A stretch of 45,726 bases of DNA, from NCBI GenBank assembly GCA_018003015.1, contig JAGNEZ010000052.1, positions 1 through 45,726 on the forward strand, written 5' to 3'. The stretch's first letter is position 1. Each line of letters opens with the position of its first letter. This DNA comes from Phycisphaerae bacterium (lineage in GTDB: Bacteria > Planctomycetota > Phycisphaerae > UBA1845 > PWPN01). The notes under the pieces were generated by a model that did not search any database, had not been told where the DNA came from, and saw only the letters and a list, made by a program, of their open reading frames with translations. The position numbers and the translations under genes are program-made. Below are positions 14,883-23,451 of this stretch, piece after piece.

Positions 14883-16709
14883 ATGAAGCTACAGCTCATC
14901 GACTGGGTTATCGTCCTCGCGTCCCTGTTCATCTGTTTCATCCCGGCCCTGTTCTTCGGCAAGCGGGCGGGCAAGGATACCTCCGAGTTCTTCGCCTCCG
15001 GCCGGTCGGTGCCCTGGTGGCTCGCCGGCCTTTCCATGGTCGCGACCACCTTCAGCAGCGACACGCCGAACCTGGTAACCGACATCGTCCGCCGACAGGG
15101 TGTGGCCGGCAATTGGTGCTGGTGGGCTTTCGTGCTGACCGGCGTGGCCACAGTGTTCTTCTACGCCCGGCTGTGGCGCCGATCCGGGGTGATGACTGAC
15201 CTGGAGTTCTACGAGCTGCGCTACTCCGGCAAAGCCGCGAGCGTAGTCCGCGGATTCCGCTCGGTGTATCTGGGTTTCTTCTTCAACTGCGTGATCATGG
15301 CCACCGTCAACCTGGCGGCATGCAAGATCGCCAACCTGCTTTTCGACCTGGATCCGCAAACCACCCTGCTCCTCGTTGGAGTACTGAATGTGGTCTTCGC
15401 CGCCCATTCCGGGCTGTGGGGCGTGCTGGTCATCGATATGATCCAGTTCTTCATCAAGATGACCGCGGTGATCGCCGCCGCTTACTTCGCCGTCAAGCAC
15501 GTCGGCGGTCTCGATACCCTGGTAAGCACTCTGTCCGACCCCCGGCTTTCACCCGATGGCAAGTCCACCCTCCACTACCTGAATATCCTGCCTGATTTCA
15601 CCAGCAACTGGGACATTGCCATCGCGGTCTTCGTGATGCCGATCGCGGTCCAGTGGTGGGCGGTGTGGTATCCAGGAGCCGAGCCGGGCGGCGGCAGCTA
15701 TATCGCCCAACGCATGCTCGCCTCCAAATCAGAGAAGGATTCCCTCGGGGCGGTGCTGTTCTTCAACGTCGCCCACTACGTTCTGCGGCCCTGGCCATGG
15801 ATTCTGGTCGCCCTCTGCTCCCTGCTCGTCTACCCGGAGTTGTCCGACATCCAGAAAGCCTTCCCGGACATGGACCCGAGCCTGCTCGGGCACGATATCG
15901 CCTTCCCGGCCATGCTCAAGTTCCTGCCCACGGGCTTCATCGGCCTCATGGTCGGCGGCCTGATCGCGGCCAACTCCTCAACGATCCTCACCCATCTGAA
16001 CTGGGGAGCGTCGTACCTGGTACACGACTTCTACCACCGTTTCATCAACACTCACGCCAGCGAGAAGCACTACGTGTTCGTCGGGCGGTGCACCACCGTC
16101 GGCCTGTTTCTGTGCTCGGCGGGAACAGTCTTCCTGCTCGATTCGGCCAAGGACGCCTTCGATATCATCCTCCAGATCGGAGCGGGCACGGGCCTTCTCT
16201 ACCTGCTCCGCTGGTTCTGGTGGCGGATCAATGCTTGGTGTGAAGTCGTGGCGATGGTGAGCTCTTTCGCGGCGTCGATCGCGCTGCTCATCGCCAAGAA
16301 AAACGGAGTATCACTCAGCACGCATCATGCCTTGCTCGTCACCATCGCCTTCACCACCATCTGCTGGATCCTGACTGCTTTCCTGGGCCCGCAGACCGAC
16401 CGCAAGACGCTCGTCGAGTTCTACAAAAAGGTCCGACCGTTCGGACCCGGCTGGGCTCGAATCCGCCGGGAGGCGGGCATTCCCGATACCGAGGCGGCGG
16501 CGAGCCACGAGAACATCCCCCTGGCCTTGCTCGGATGGGTGGCCGGCTGCACGGTCATTTGGTCGTCGCTGTTCACCGTCGGCAACTTCCTCTATGGCCG
16601 CATGAGCATGGCCCTGGTTCTGCTGGCCGTCTTCGTGGTCAGCGGACTGGTCCTGCTTCGCGTGATCGGTATACTGTGGAGCAATGGCGGCGAGCGAAGG
16701 CCCACCTGA
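14883..16709 (+). CDS. Sodium:solute symporter (SSS family)
   Basis: A 608-residue inner-membrane transporter with about 13-15 hydrophobic segments. The N-terminal IDWVIVLASLFICFIPALFF helix is followed by SEFFASGRSVPWWLAGLSM and TTFSSDTPN, typical of SSS proteins of this phylum. Conserved unwound-helix features include WWAVWYPGAEPGGG and LIAANSSTILTHLNWGASY. It should couple Na+ to uptake of a small organic solute, possibly a sugar or acid, given the glycosidase neighbours; substrate not determinable. ATG at 14883 is chosen because the first helix begins directly after it; ATG at 14808 would add 25 non-helical residues. A weak promoter-like pair (TTTCAC 14761, TAGGAT 14784) lies upstream. 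It converges on the propeller gene. Confidence 0.9.
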   Translation: MKLQLIDWVIVLASLFICFIPALFFGKRAGKDTSEFFASGRSVPWWLAGLSMVATTFSSDTPNLVTDIVRRQGVAGNWCWWAFVLTGVATVFFYARLWRRSGVMTDLEFYELRYSGKAASVVRGFRSVYLGFFFNCVIMATVNLAACKIANLLFDLDPQTTLLLVGVLNVVFAAHSGLWGVLVIDMIQFFIKMTAVIAAAYFAVKHVGGLDTLVSTLSDPRLSPDGKSTLHYLNILPDFTSNWDIAIAVFVMPIAVQWWAVWYPGAEPGGGSYIAQRMLASKSEKDSLGAVLFFNVAHYVLRPWPWILVALCSLLVYPELSDIQKAFPDMDPSLLGHDIAFPAMLKFLPTGFIGLMVGGLIAANSSTILTHLNWGASYLVHDFYHRFINTHASEKHYVFVGRCTTVGLFLCSAGTVFLLDSAKDAFDIILQIGAGTGLLYLLRWFWWRINAWCEVVAMVSSFAASIALLIAKKNGVSLSTHHALLVTIAFTTICWILTAFLGPQTDRKTLVEFYKKVRPFGPGWARIRREAGIPDTEAAASHENIPLALLGWVAGCTVIWSSLFTVGNFLYGRMSMALVLLAVFVVSGLVLLRVIGILWSNGGERRPT

Positions 16710-16806
16710 GCCTCCCACGCCGATCCGGAATGGCGATGAAGCTCATGGGATCGCCTCCAACTTGGCATGAAACCCGCAAGCCCAGCGGTCGGCGCAAGCT
16801 CGCAGC

Positions 16807-18021
16807 CTAGCTCCAGAGCGATTCGGCGGTGGCAAGCATGACCACGGTTCTCGGCTTGCCGTGTGAATCCTTCTCGTTGTGAGCGCTGTTCACACCGGTG
16901 TAGAAGAGGTGGTGCCGACCCTGGTGCGGCACGATCGAGCTGGACGCGTAAATGCCGTACGAATCCGGCTGGCTCCTGTCGCCGCGGGGCAGCCACGGAG
17001 TACGCCGCGGGCGTGCCCATTTCAGGCCGTCGGCCGAGAAGCACCACTCCAGGTCCATGGTCTGGGCTCGGACGCGATAGTGGCCGAGCATGCCCACCCG
17101 CCCTTGGGGCGTTCGGGTGACCGCAAGGTAGTAGAACTGCTGATCCGCCGGGTCCCGGGCGTCACGCTGGATGATCCGGGTACGCTGCTCGAAGCGAAGG
17201 CCGTCTGCGGAAACATAACGGTCCACGACCCGGAGCAGGCCGGGGGCGTTGTCTTCCCCGACGTAGGCCGGGTCGTCCTTGGGAACCTGGACCAGCCCGA
17301 CCGAGTACAGCTCAAACGACCCGTCAGGAAGCTGGTAGACGTTCGTGGCATCGTTGGAGATCAGGTGCGAGGGCGCGAGCGGCTCGTCCGCCGGCCGGTC
17401 CTTGCTGGGGGCCTTATGGAGTACGAGCCCGTCCGGCGAAGGCACACCGAAAGCAGCCCGGTCGTGCGGGTGGTACAGGACCGGCCGCCGCGGATCGATA
17501 ACCCGGTATCCGTGCCCGTCCTCGCTGTCCGCCGCCAGGTAGCGGGCAATCCCGGGACCGTGCGCCCAGAAGTAGATCCGATGCTTGCCGTCGCCCAGCC
17601 GGAGGTGCACCACCTGGACGGGATTCCACCTGTCGGGCAGATGGCCGAGGGCAAAGGGCCCGTCGCCCGGCCGCCCGGACCGGCCCTCGACGGGGTGCTT
17701 CTTCATCGGGCCGCCCGGCTCACCCTCGGCGTAAGCGATCGTGTACGCCTTGGTCGAACCGCAGACCGAGTACCAGAGCCGCCAACCGTTCCTGTCGAGC
17801 GGCTCGCAGGGGCAGGTGAAGTTCTGGATGTGGTCACCCTCCCAGGGCTCGGTTGGGGCCAGGACCACACCGTGCTTGCGCCACGCCCCAGGCGGACACG
17901 GTCGAGGCAGGTCAGACTCCGCCGACTGCGCCCGACTCCCCGGGCATGCACCACCAGCCACGACACCGGCCGCAACACCCAGAGACCCGCGAAGGAACGA
18001 CCGTCGATCAACTGGTCCCAT
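16807..18021 (-). CDS. Tat-exported five-bladed beta-propeller protein, glycosidase-like
   Basis: A 404-residue protein with a twin-arginine signal (RRSFLRGSLG) and a small-residue cleavage region near residues 28-33. The mature part has repeats of the type W-x-x-Y...G...I-x-Y-A, such as RLWYSVCGSTKAYTIAYAEG, KHRIYFWAHG, FELYSVGL and HHLFYTGVNSAHN, characteristic of GH32/43/68-type five-bladed propellers. The catalytic acid trio cannot be assigned with certainty. AAAGGA sits 8 bases before ATG 18021. It lies 90 bases downstream of a GH20-like glycosidase gene in the same direction, so the two probably form an operon acting on a glycan in the periplasm. Confidence 0.82.
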   Translation of the reverse strand: MGPVDRRSFLRGSLGVAAGVVAGGACPGSRAQSAESDLPRPCPPGAWRKHGVVLAPTEPWEGDHIQNFTCPCEPLDRNGWRLWYSVCGSTKAYTIAYAEGEPGGPMKKHPVEGRSGRPGDGPFALGHLPDRWNPVQVVHLRLGDGKHRIYFWAHGPGIARYLAADSEDGHGYRVIDPRRPVLYHPHDRAAFGVPSPDGLVLHKAPSKDRPADEPLAPSHLISNDATNVYQLPDGSFELYSVGLVQVPKDDPAYVGEDNAPGLLRVVDRYVSADGLRFEQRTRIIQRDARDPADQQFYYLAVTRTPQGRVGMLGHYRVRAQTMDLEWCFSADGLKWARPRRTPWLPRGDRSQPDSYGIYASSSIVPHQGRHHLFYTGVNSAHNEKDSHGKPRTVVMLATAESLWS

Positions 18022-18111
18022 GAGAAACGTCCTTTCGTGCCTTGAGTCCGTCTGGAAGATGCCCCAGGGCCGTCAGGGCCAGGCCGCCGCGGACAGGCCT
18101 CGGAACGCAAC

Positions 18112-20115
18112 CTACCGGCCGTCACAGCCAAGCTCGCCGGCCGTCGCCTTCATCTCCGCAATCATCGCGGTGACGACTCGGACTGCGGCGTCTGTGTACT
18201 TCTGGCTCGACCAACGCTCCGGAATGGCTGCCTCCCACGCGGGCAGGGCGGCACGGGCCTGCTCCAGTCCCTCTAGGTACATCTTGAACATTCTGCCGGC
18301 GGCCGGCTTGTCGACCTCGGCCACAACGCCGGAATGAACGATCCGTTTCAGCTCCCAAAGAGCCTTGAGGGCGTTGACGTAACCCTGGACCACCAGGCTC
18401 TCCTGGAGAAACTCGGGGATGCCCAGCCCGCGGGCGAGCTCGACCGATCTCGCCGCGTGCTCGAAGTCGCCCTCCAGTTGCTCGACGGACTTGATATCGC
18501 CCCAGGGCAGGGCATACACGTCCCACAGAACGAAGCCCAGCTCGGGCAGCTTGCCCTGTTTGAGCAGTTCGGCAACCTTGCCCGGAAACCTGCGCTTCTC
18601 GCCCGATGGAAACTCGCTCCCGTAGACGTCCCACGCCACCGGGCCGTGGACATCGGACCACTCGGCGAACCGGGCCGGATCCTTGAAGCCCTGGCGCACC
18701 GCCCACGAGAGGGCGAACTCGTGCGGCGAGCGGCCCTTGACATTCCAGGACCATTCCGCGGCGGCCTCGGCGTTGAACCGTACATGGTCAAGGGTGGGCA
18801 CGGGATAGCCGAGCAAACCCGACAGCCCCTTGTCCACGAACTCGTTCATGCGGAAGTGAATGAAGTGGGCCCCGGTGAACGGCTGGTAGGTGCCTACGAT
18901 CGCGCAGACGTTCGCACAGACACCAAGCCAGCGGCCCTCCTTGATCGCCCCCAGCAGGTACGGCCGGATCATCGGCTTCTCGCTCGCGTTGTAGGTGAAG
19001 AGGCTGTGGTAGTACCAGATCTTCACCTCCTTGGGCAGCTCGGCAAAAACCTCGGGATTGCTCTTCTCGGTCTCCTCGCTGGTCAAAATGCGCAGGCCGA
19101 GATCGGGCTGCTTGTCCAGAGCTTTCTTCCACGCGGCGACGATCGCTCGGGCCTCCAAAACGTCGCGGTCCTGCCCGGCACACGACACGCATTGGCAGCC
19201 CTTCTCACCCCCGAGGTTCTCCGCCATCCAGACGTCGACCTCCTTCACGCCCGGTCTGCCACGCCAGAGCAATAGCCACTGCGAGAGAATGTCAACAAAC
19301 AGGGGGTTCGAATAGCAGATCGAGCCCGGACGCCCATTCTTGCCCGCCAGCTCCGGATAGGCTTCAAAAAGCCCTGAATTCTGGAGCTGCTCGAGGTGCA
19401 GCACGACCGGCACGGGATTGATCCCGTACGTCGGGCCTTCGTCGATCATTCGCTGCTTGTAGGGCGCGTACCTGACGAAGCAGACCTTGTCCTTGTCCAC
19501 CCCACAGTGCGAGATCTGCTCGTCATAGTTCAGCTTCCGGTCGGACATCCAGCGAAGATGCATGGAACTGTCCGCTCCCCAGAAGCCGCGGTCCTCCATG
19601 TCCGGCCAGTCGGTGATCGTGACCAGCGGGATCCGCACCTTCCCACCGGCGGCCTTGGCCTTCACCAACTGCTGCAGCGTCTTGGCGGCGTAGTGGAGCC
19701 CACGCTCACCACCGCCGACAAGCAGCAGGCCGGTACCGTCGCCCGTCGGGCGGATCAGGTAAGCCTGGTCGCGGTGCGGCAGCTTGGCCAGCGGGGCGGC
19801 CTCCTCGCCGCCGACCCAGAGTCTGATCGTGAAGGAGAGAGTACCGCCTCGCCCGGCGTCACTGCCCAAGACCGTGTACAACTCCGCTCGGGCTTGGGAT
19901 GTGAGCCGATCGGCACCCCCGGAAATGACCACGGCCACCTCTGACCCCGGCACGGTGACCGCCGCGGTCAGCTCGACCCGCTTGGGCAGCGGTACGAGGT
20001 ACCGAATCCACTCCCGCGCGGATTCCTCGGAGACGTTCTCGGCTGCCGGCCCGCCCCAGGTAACCGGCGTCAGGCTCAGGATGATGGCGATGATCAGGCG
20101 ACGGCACGTTGGCAT
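18112..20115 (-). CDS. Exported GH20-like glycosidase (DUF4838-type)
   Basis: A 667-residue secreted protein with a signal peptide (RRLIIAIILSLTPVTWG). Residues about 30-160 look like the alpha/beta domain that precedes GH20 and GH67 barrels: AYLIRPTGDGTGLLLVGGGERGLHYAAKTLQQLV. A TIM-barrel-like segment then starts with ITDWPDMEDRGFWG. A C-x-C-x-x-C cluster (GCQCVSCAG, about residues 305-312) is typical of DUF4838-type glycosidases and may bind metal or form disulfides. Later strands include VKIWYYHSLF and HFIHFRMNEF. Likely substrates are hexosamine- or uronate-containing glycans. GGGTGG precedes ATG 20115; the frame extends 55 codons upstream without a signal peptide. A TACACT at 20208-20203 could be its -10. 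Confidence 0.8.
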   Translation of the reverse strand: MPTCRRLIIAIILSLTPVTWGGPAAENVSEESAREWIRYLVPLPKRVELTAAVTVPGSEVAVVISGGADRLTSQARAELYTVLGSDAGRGGTLSFTIRLWVGGEEAAPLAKLPHRDQAYLIRPTGDGTGLLLVGGGERGLHYAAKTLQQLVKAKAAGGKVRIPLVTITDWPDMEDRGFWGADSSMHLRWMSDRKLNYDEQISHCGVDKDKVCFVRYAPYKQRMIDEGPTYGINPVPVVLHLEQLQNSGLFEAYPELAGKNGRPGSICYSNPLFVDILSQWLLLWRGRPGVKEVDVWMAENLGGEKGCQCVSCAGQDRDVLEARAIVAAWKKALDKQPDLGLRILTSEETEKSNPEVFAELPKEVKIWYYHSLFTYNASEKPMIRPYLLGAIKEGRWLGVCANVCAIVGTYQPFTGAHFIHFRMNEFVDKGLSGLLGYPVPTLDHVRFNAEAAAEWSWNVKGRSPHEFALSWAVRQGFKDPARFAEWSDVHGPVAWDVYGSEFPSGEKRRFPGKVAELLKQGKLPELGFVLWDVYALPWGDIKSVEQLEGDFEHAARSVELARGLGIPEFLQESLVVQGYVNALKALWELKRIVHSGVVAEVDKPAAGRMFKMYLEGLEQARAALPAWEAAIPERWSSQKYTDAAVRVVTAMIAEMKATAGELGCDGR

Positions 20116-20686
20116 GAACGACCACCCTCTCGGACCGACAACTGGCGACCGAGGCTTCAGAAAGCGGATCCTGGGCCCCCTTCGAACCGGTCTGTCGGGG
20201 ACAGTGTACAGCACGGAACGGTTCGAATCGATTGCCGGTCGGTGGTGGCCAGATCGACAGGTCACGCTGAGCGGGGGCAACGCAGGGTCGTTGGAGAAAA
20301 CGGCGCCGGTCCGCCCTTCTCCTGTCTCCGGCGATCAACCGTGCTCGACTTTCTCCAATCACCCTGTTTTTCCTGGACAACAGGCCCGGCGTGTTGTAAG
20401 ATGTCTTACCACCTATTGCTCCCTCGGATATCGGATCCAGATCCGCTCCCCTGCGATCCGGGTGGCGGGAGGCCAGTTCGCAAGTTGGTTGATAAGTCGC
20501 GTCGTGGCGAAGGAGTACGAGTCCGGGCCGGAGGTCGGCCGCATGGGCTTGCCTCTCATCAGAGTCTCGGAGGGAAGACCGCGAGAAGGAGTGTCGTTCG
20601 CGCAAATGTCTCATCCCCATCCGTCAGTCTGAGCCGAGAAAGCCTGTGTCTCCGATTCCTGCAATGTGAGAGAAAGGAGCTTGATC
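20116..20686 (+). other. 571-base divergent intergenic region
   Basis: Lies between the minus-strand GH20-like gene and the plus-strand duplicated secreted protein. Short open frames run through it, but none has a start with a ribosome-binding site plus protein-like composition. It holds two inverted repeats, CCTGTT-N10-AACAGG at 20363-20384 and GTAAGA-TG-TCTTAC at 20396-20409, and the regulatory sequences of both genes. Confidence 0.6.
20396..20409. promoter_or_regulatory. Inverted repeat GTAAGA-TG-TCTTAC, operator-like
   Basis: Perfect 6-base arms around a 2-base centre, extending imperfectly to TTGTAAGA/TCTTACCA. The size and symmetry resemble sites of GntR/FadR-type dimeric repressors. 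It lies roughly 280 bases from both divergent genes, so the target is uncertain. Confidence 0.35.
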
Positions 20687-22282
20687 GTGAGAAAGCCTGC
20701 ACTGATGGTGCTCGTAACCTTGGTTCTGGTCGCCGGCCCAGCCTCGCCGGCCGTCGCGACCGACTGGGTCTTGGACAGGGACTTCTCCAAAGGAACCAAC
20801 CCGAACGGGGCATGGACTTATGGCGTCTATCTCGAGGACGCACTGAACCCTTCCTATCCCGACGGGTGGTACACCTGGCCGGCGTATTACGATTCTCCGG
20901 GCAGCGAGGCCCAGATTGGCTACTGGGGCAATCCCGGCGGTGACCTCGGGGCCGGCGCTGTGTTCTACACCAACAGTGACACGCCCCTGGGCGGCCCAGT
21001 ACAGTGGTGGGCGCCGCGAAAGGTCATGCTCCACCCCGCGGCCTTGGGCGGGGGATATGCCCCCGTGATCCGCTGGACGGCACCCGCGGATATGAGGGTT
21101 TCGGTCGACGCCCTGTTCTACGGGTGTGAGAACGCCACAACCGACGTTCATATCCTGCTGAACGGGACCATGTACGACGGTCCCAGCTACACCGGTACCC
21201 ACCTGCTCGACGGCGTCATCGACGGCAATTATGGCTATGCTCCCCTGGGGATCCCCGCCACCGGTACGTCGAACAGTGTGGGCTACAACGCCGTCCTCGA
21301 TCTCGTGGCCGGAGACGAACTCGACTTTGTTTGCGGGTACGGCGGCAACGGCTATGCCGGCGACTTGACTGGCCTCGATGTGACCATCACCAAGCTGGCC
21401 GACCTTACCGTGACCGACTGGGTCCTGGACAGGGATTTCGCGAAGGGAGCCAATCCGCACCGGCAATGGACTTATGGCGTCTATCTGGCGGATTCGTTCG
21501 ATCCTGCGGTCTATCCCGACGGATCCTACACCTGGCCGGCGTATTACGACTGGCCGGGCAGCAACGGGCAGATCGGTTACTGGGGCAACCCCGGTGGAGA
21601 CCTGAACGCCGGCTGCGTGTTCTACACGAACAGCGATGTGCCCCAGGGCGGCCCCTTCCAGTGGTGGGCGCCGCATAAGGTCATGCTGCACCCCGCCGCC
21701 TACGGCGGATCCTACGCACCGATGATCCGCTGGACAGCGCCCGCCGACATGACCGTCACGGTCGACGCCCTCTTCTACGGGTGCGAGGAAACCACCACCG
21801 ACGTCCATATTCTGCTCAACGGCACCATGAACGACGGTCCCGTTTACGTCGGCACATCCCTGCTTGACGGGGTCATCGACGGCAACTACGGCTACGCCCC
21901 TCTGGGCATTGCCGCCAGCGGCACGTCCAATCATGTGGCCTACAACGAGGTCCTCACCGTCGCGGCCGGCGACAAACTCGACTTCGTCGTCAACTACGGC
22001 CCCAACGCGTGGTTCGGGGGTGACCTGACCGGTCTGGACGTGACGATCGCCAGGGCGTGCAACAGCCCGTGGGCCGACGCGGACGGCGATTCGGACGTGG
22101 ACCAGGCGGACTTCGGCGTCTTCCAGACGTGCTTCACCGGCTCGACACCCGGTGATTCGTTGTCGACGCAGTGCCGATGCTTCGATCGGGCCGGCCAGCG
22201 TGGCGCCATCACCGGGGAAGATTTCAGCGCGTTCGCGGTCTGCTGGACCGGCCCGACGATCCCGTCCACCGGCTGCCCATAA
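20687..22282 (+). CDS. Secreted protein with a tandem-duplicated domain and a dockerin-like tail
   Basis: A 531-residue protein. GTG at 20687 follows AAGGAG by 8 bases and opens a signal peptide ending SPAVA-TDW. Two homologous domains of 218 residues follow, starting near residues 25 and 243. Each opens with TDWVLDRDF and contains WTYGVYL, YTWPAYYD, IGYWGNPGGDL, VFYTNSD, IRWTAPADM and DGVIDGNYGYAPLGI. The domains are Trp/Tyr/Gly-rich and look like beta-sandwich binding modules; no catalytic motif is seen. The C-terminus (about 458-531) has one good calcium loop (DADGDSDVDQAD) plus a degenerate second one, as in dockerin type I repeats. NPNGAWTYG-like motifs are common in planctomycete surface proteins. 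Function unknown, probably glycan or surface binding. Confidence 0.85.
   Translation: MRKPALMVLVTLVLVAGPASPAVATDWVLDRDFSKGTNPNGAWTYGVYLEDALNPSYPDGWYTWPAYYDSPGSEAQIGYWGNPGGDLGAGAVFYTNSDTPLGGPVQWWAPRKVMLHPAALGGGYAPVIRWTAPADMRVSVDALFYGCENATTDVHILLNGTMYDGPSYTGTHLLDGVIDGNYGYAPLGIPATGTSNSVGYNAVLDLVAGDELDFVCGYGGNGYAGDLTGLDVTITKLADLTVTDWVLDRDFAKGANPHRQWTYGVYLADSFDPAVYPDGSYTWPAYYDWPGSNGQIGYWGNPGGDLNAGCVFYTNSDVPQGGPFQWWAPHKVMLHPAAYGGSYAPMIRWTAPADMTVTVDALFYGCEETTTDVHILLNGTMNDGPVYVGTSLLDGVIDGNYGYAPLGIAASGTSNHVAYNEVLTVAAGDKLDFVVNYGPNAWFGGDLTGLDVTIARACNSPWADADGDSDVDQADFGVFQTCFTGSTPGDSLSTQCRCFDRAGQRGAITGEDFSAFAVCWTGPTIPSTGCP
20758..22053 (+). repeat. In-frame tandem duplication, 654-base period
   Basis: Copy 1 begins at 20758 and copy 2 at 21412, exactly 218 codons apart. 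Both begin with the 11 bases gaccgactggg, and many codons are shared throughout. Divergence lies mainly in loops (ALNPSYPDGWY versus SFDPAVYPDGSY). Confidence 0.85.
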
Positions 22283-22462
22283 CGCTGGTCCTCGGGCCGC
22301 TTGGCCAAGGGACAGGATCCGTCGGGGCATCGTCGCCGGCGTAACCGTCGCCATGCCGGGCGTCCAGCACGAAGCCAATTTGCGGATCGGATGCAAGACC
22401 TTGAAAAGGCAGGCGTTGTCCCCGGATGTCCGTTAGTGGCAGGTGGTGACAAAATACCTCTA

Positions 22463-22536
22463 TGGGCCCGAGAGGATTCGAACCTCTGACCTCGTCCTTA
22501 TCAGGGACGCGCTCTAACCAACTGAGCTACGAGCCC
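22463..22536 (-). tRNA. tRNA-Ile (GAU)
   Basis: A complete cloverleaf on the minus strand: acceptor GGGCTCG/CGGGCCC with one G-U pair, D stem GCTC/GAGC, anticodon stem CGTCC/GGACG enclosing CTGATAA with anticodon GAT, variable AGGTC, and T arm AGAGG-TTCGAAT-CCTCT. Discriminator is A at 22463. CCA is not encoded. In many bacteria this tRNA sits in the 16S-23S spacer, but here no rRNA is adjacent. Confidence 0.97.
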
Positions 22537-22550
22537 GCCAAGAGGCCGAC

Positions 22551-22581
22551 AAAAAAGCCGCCCGATCGCGAAACCGGCGGC
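22551..22581 (-). terminator. Probable intrinsic terminator upstream of tRNA-Ile
   Basis: On the minus strand GCCGCC (22581-22576) pairs with GGCGGC (22562-22557), followed by six T (22556-22551). It probably ends the transporter-amidotransferase transcript. It also lies between a good promoter at 22620-22647 and the tRNA, so it could act as an attenuator. Confidence 0.55.
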
Positions 22582-22619
22582 CGTCTGCTGGTCAGCCGAC
22601 ACTTTGGCCTGAATCTATT

Positions 22620-22647
22620 AGTGTAATCGCCAATCGCGGGGTGTCAA
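22620..22647 (-). promoter_or_regulatory. Sigma-70-like promoter upstream of tRNA-Ile
   Basis: Minus strand TTGACA (22647-22642), 16-base spacer, TACACT (22625-22620). The transcript would begin near 22613, about 77 bases before the tRNA 5' end, and would cross the hairpin and T run at 22581-22551. Confidence 0.6.
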
Positions 22648-22720
22648 CTGCACCGCCGGGCAACGCTCCAAGTCGAACCGCGGCGTCTCGACCATCTGTA
22701 ATCCACTGCCGAACCAGGGG

Positions 22721-23443
22721 TTAGACGGATTCGCCCGGTCTGTCGAACAGGCTCGTCCATCGCCCGATGAACTGCCGAGCCAGGGCATTCTGGCGGGCCA
22801 GGGCCCCCTCCAGCCGGGCTTCGTACTGGGCGAAGTCGTCTTCCGGGGCCTGCTCGGCCAGTTCGGCCGCCCCGGTCTGGACCCACTGCCGGGCGATGGT
22901 CAGGTTGCACTCGATATGGAACTGGATGGCGTAGACCCGCCGGCCGAGGCGAAACGCCTGATGCGGAAACCGCTTCGAGCTGGCCAGCAGCGTTGCCCCC
23001 CCAGGCAAATCAAAGGTGTCCCCGTGCCACTGGAAGACCTCGGTGGGACCGGCCAGCAGACTGAACAGCGGATCGCGGGCGGCGGCCGGCGCCGGGGTCA
23101 CCTGGAACAGGCCGATCTCCTTGGGACGTCTGGGGTAAACCCTGGCCCCGGCGGCCCGGGCGATGAGCTGGGAGCCGAGGCAGATGCCCATCACCGGGCG
23201 GTCCCGGGCGATGAGTTCGGCCAATAGTCGTCGCTCCGGGGCCAGGAACGCGTGCTGGTCGGTCTCGTCGACGTTCATCGGTCCGCCCATGACCAGCCAG
23301 CCGTCGAACGCGTCCGGCGAAGGCACCGGTTCTCCCTTATAGAGGTTCACGGTGGTGATCAGGTGCCCGGCGTCCAGCAGGGCGGACTCGAACTCGACCG
23401 CAGGCTCGCACCAGAAGTGCTGCAGAATACCGATATGAAACAT
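22721..23443 (-). CDS. Class I glutamine amidotransferase-like protein
   Basis: A 240-residue stand-alone amidotransferase domain. The nucleophile Cys88 lies in the elbow MGICLGSQL, with His176 and Glu178 in AIQFHIE completing the triad. QWHGDTFDLP is the usual segment of stand-alone GMP synthase-like amidotransferases. The C-terminal 50 residues are helical and charged. It could hydrolyse glutamine or a gamma-glutamyl compound; the substrate is unknown. ATG at 23443 fits the family start (MFHIGILQHF); GTG at 23458 would overlap the upstream gene. It begins 8 bases after the stop of the Ni/Co transporter gene, so the two are probably co-transcribed. Confidence 0.9.
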   Translation of the reverse strand: MFHIGILQHFWCEPAVEFESALLDAGHLITTVNLYKGEPVPSPDAFDGWLVMGGPMNVDETDQHAFLAPERRLLAELIARDRPVMGICLGSQLIARAAGARVYPRRPKEIGLFQVTPAPAAARDPLFSLLAGPTEVFQWHGDTFDLPGGATLLASSKRFPHQAFRLGRRVYAIQFHIECNLTIARQWVQTGAAELAEQAPEDDFAQYEARLEGALARQNALARQFIGRWTSLFDRPGESV

Positions 23444-23451
23444 AGAACGTA

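Noticed and set aside
20624-22396. A 590-codon minus-strand frame opposite the duplicated secreted protein, itself showing repeats.
   Set aside because: The repeats simply mirror the plus-strand duplication. There is no signal peptide or domain, and the plus strand has a ribosome-binding site and signal peptide.
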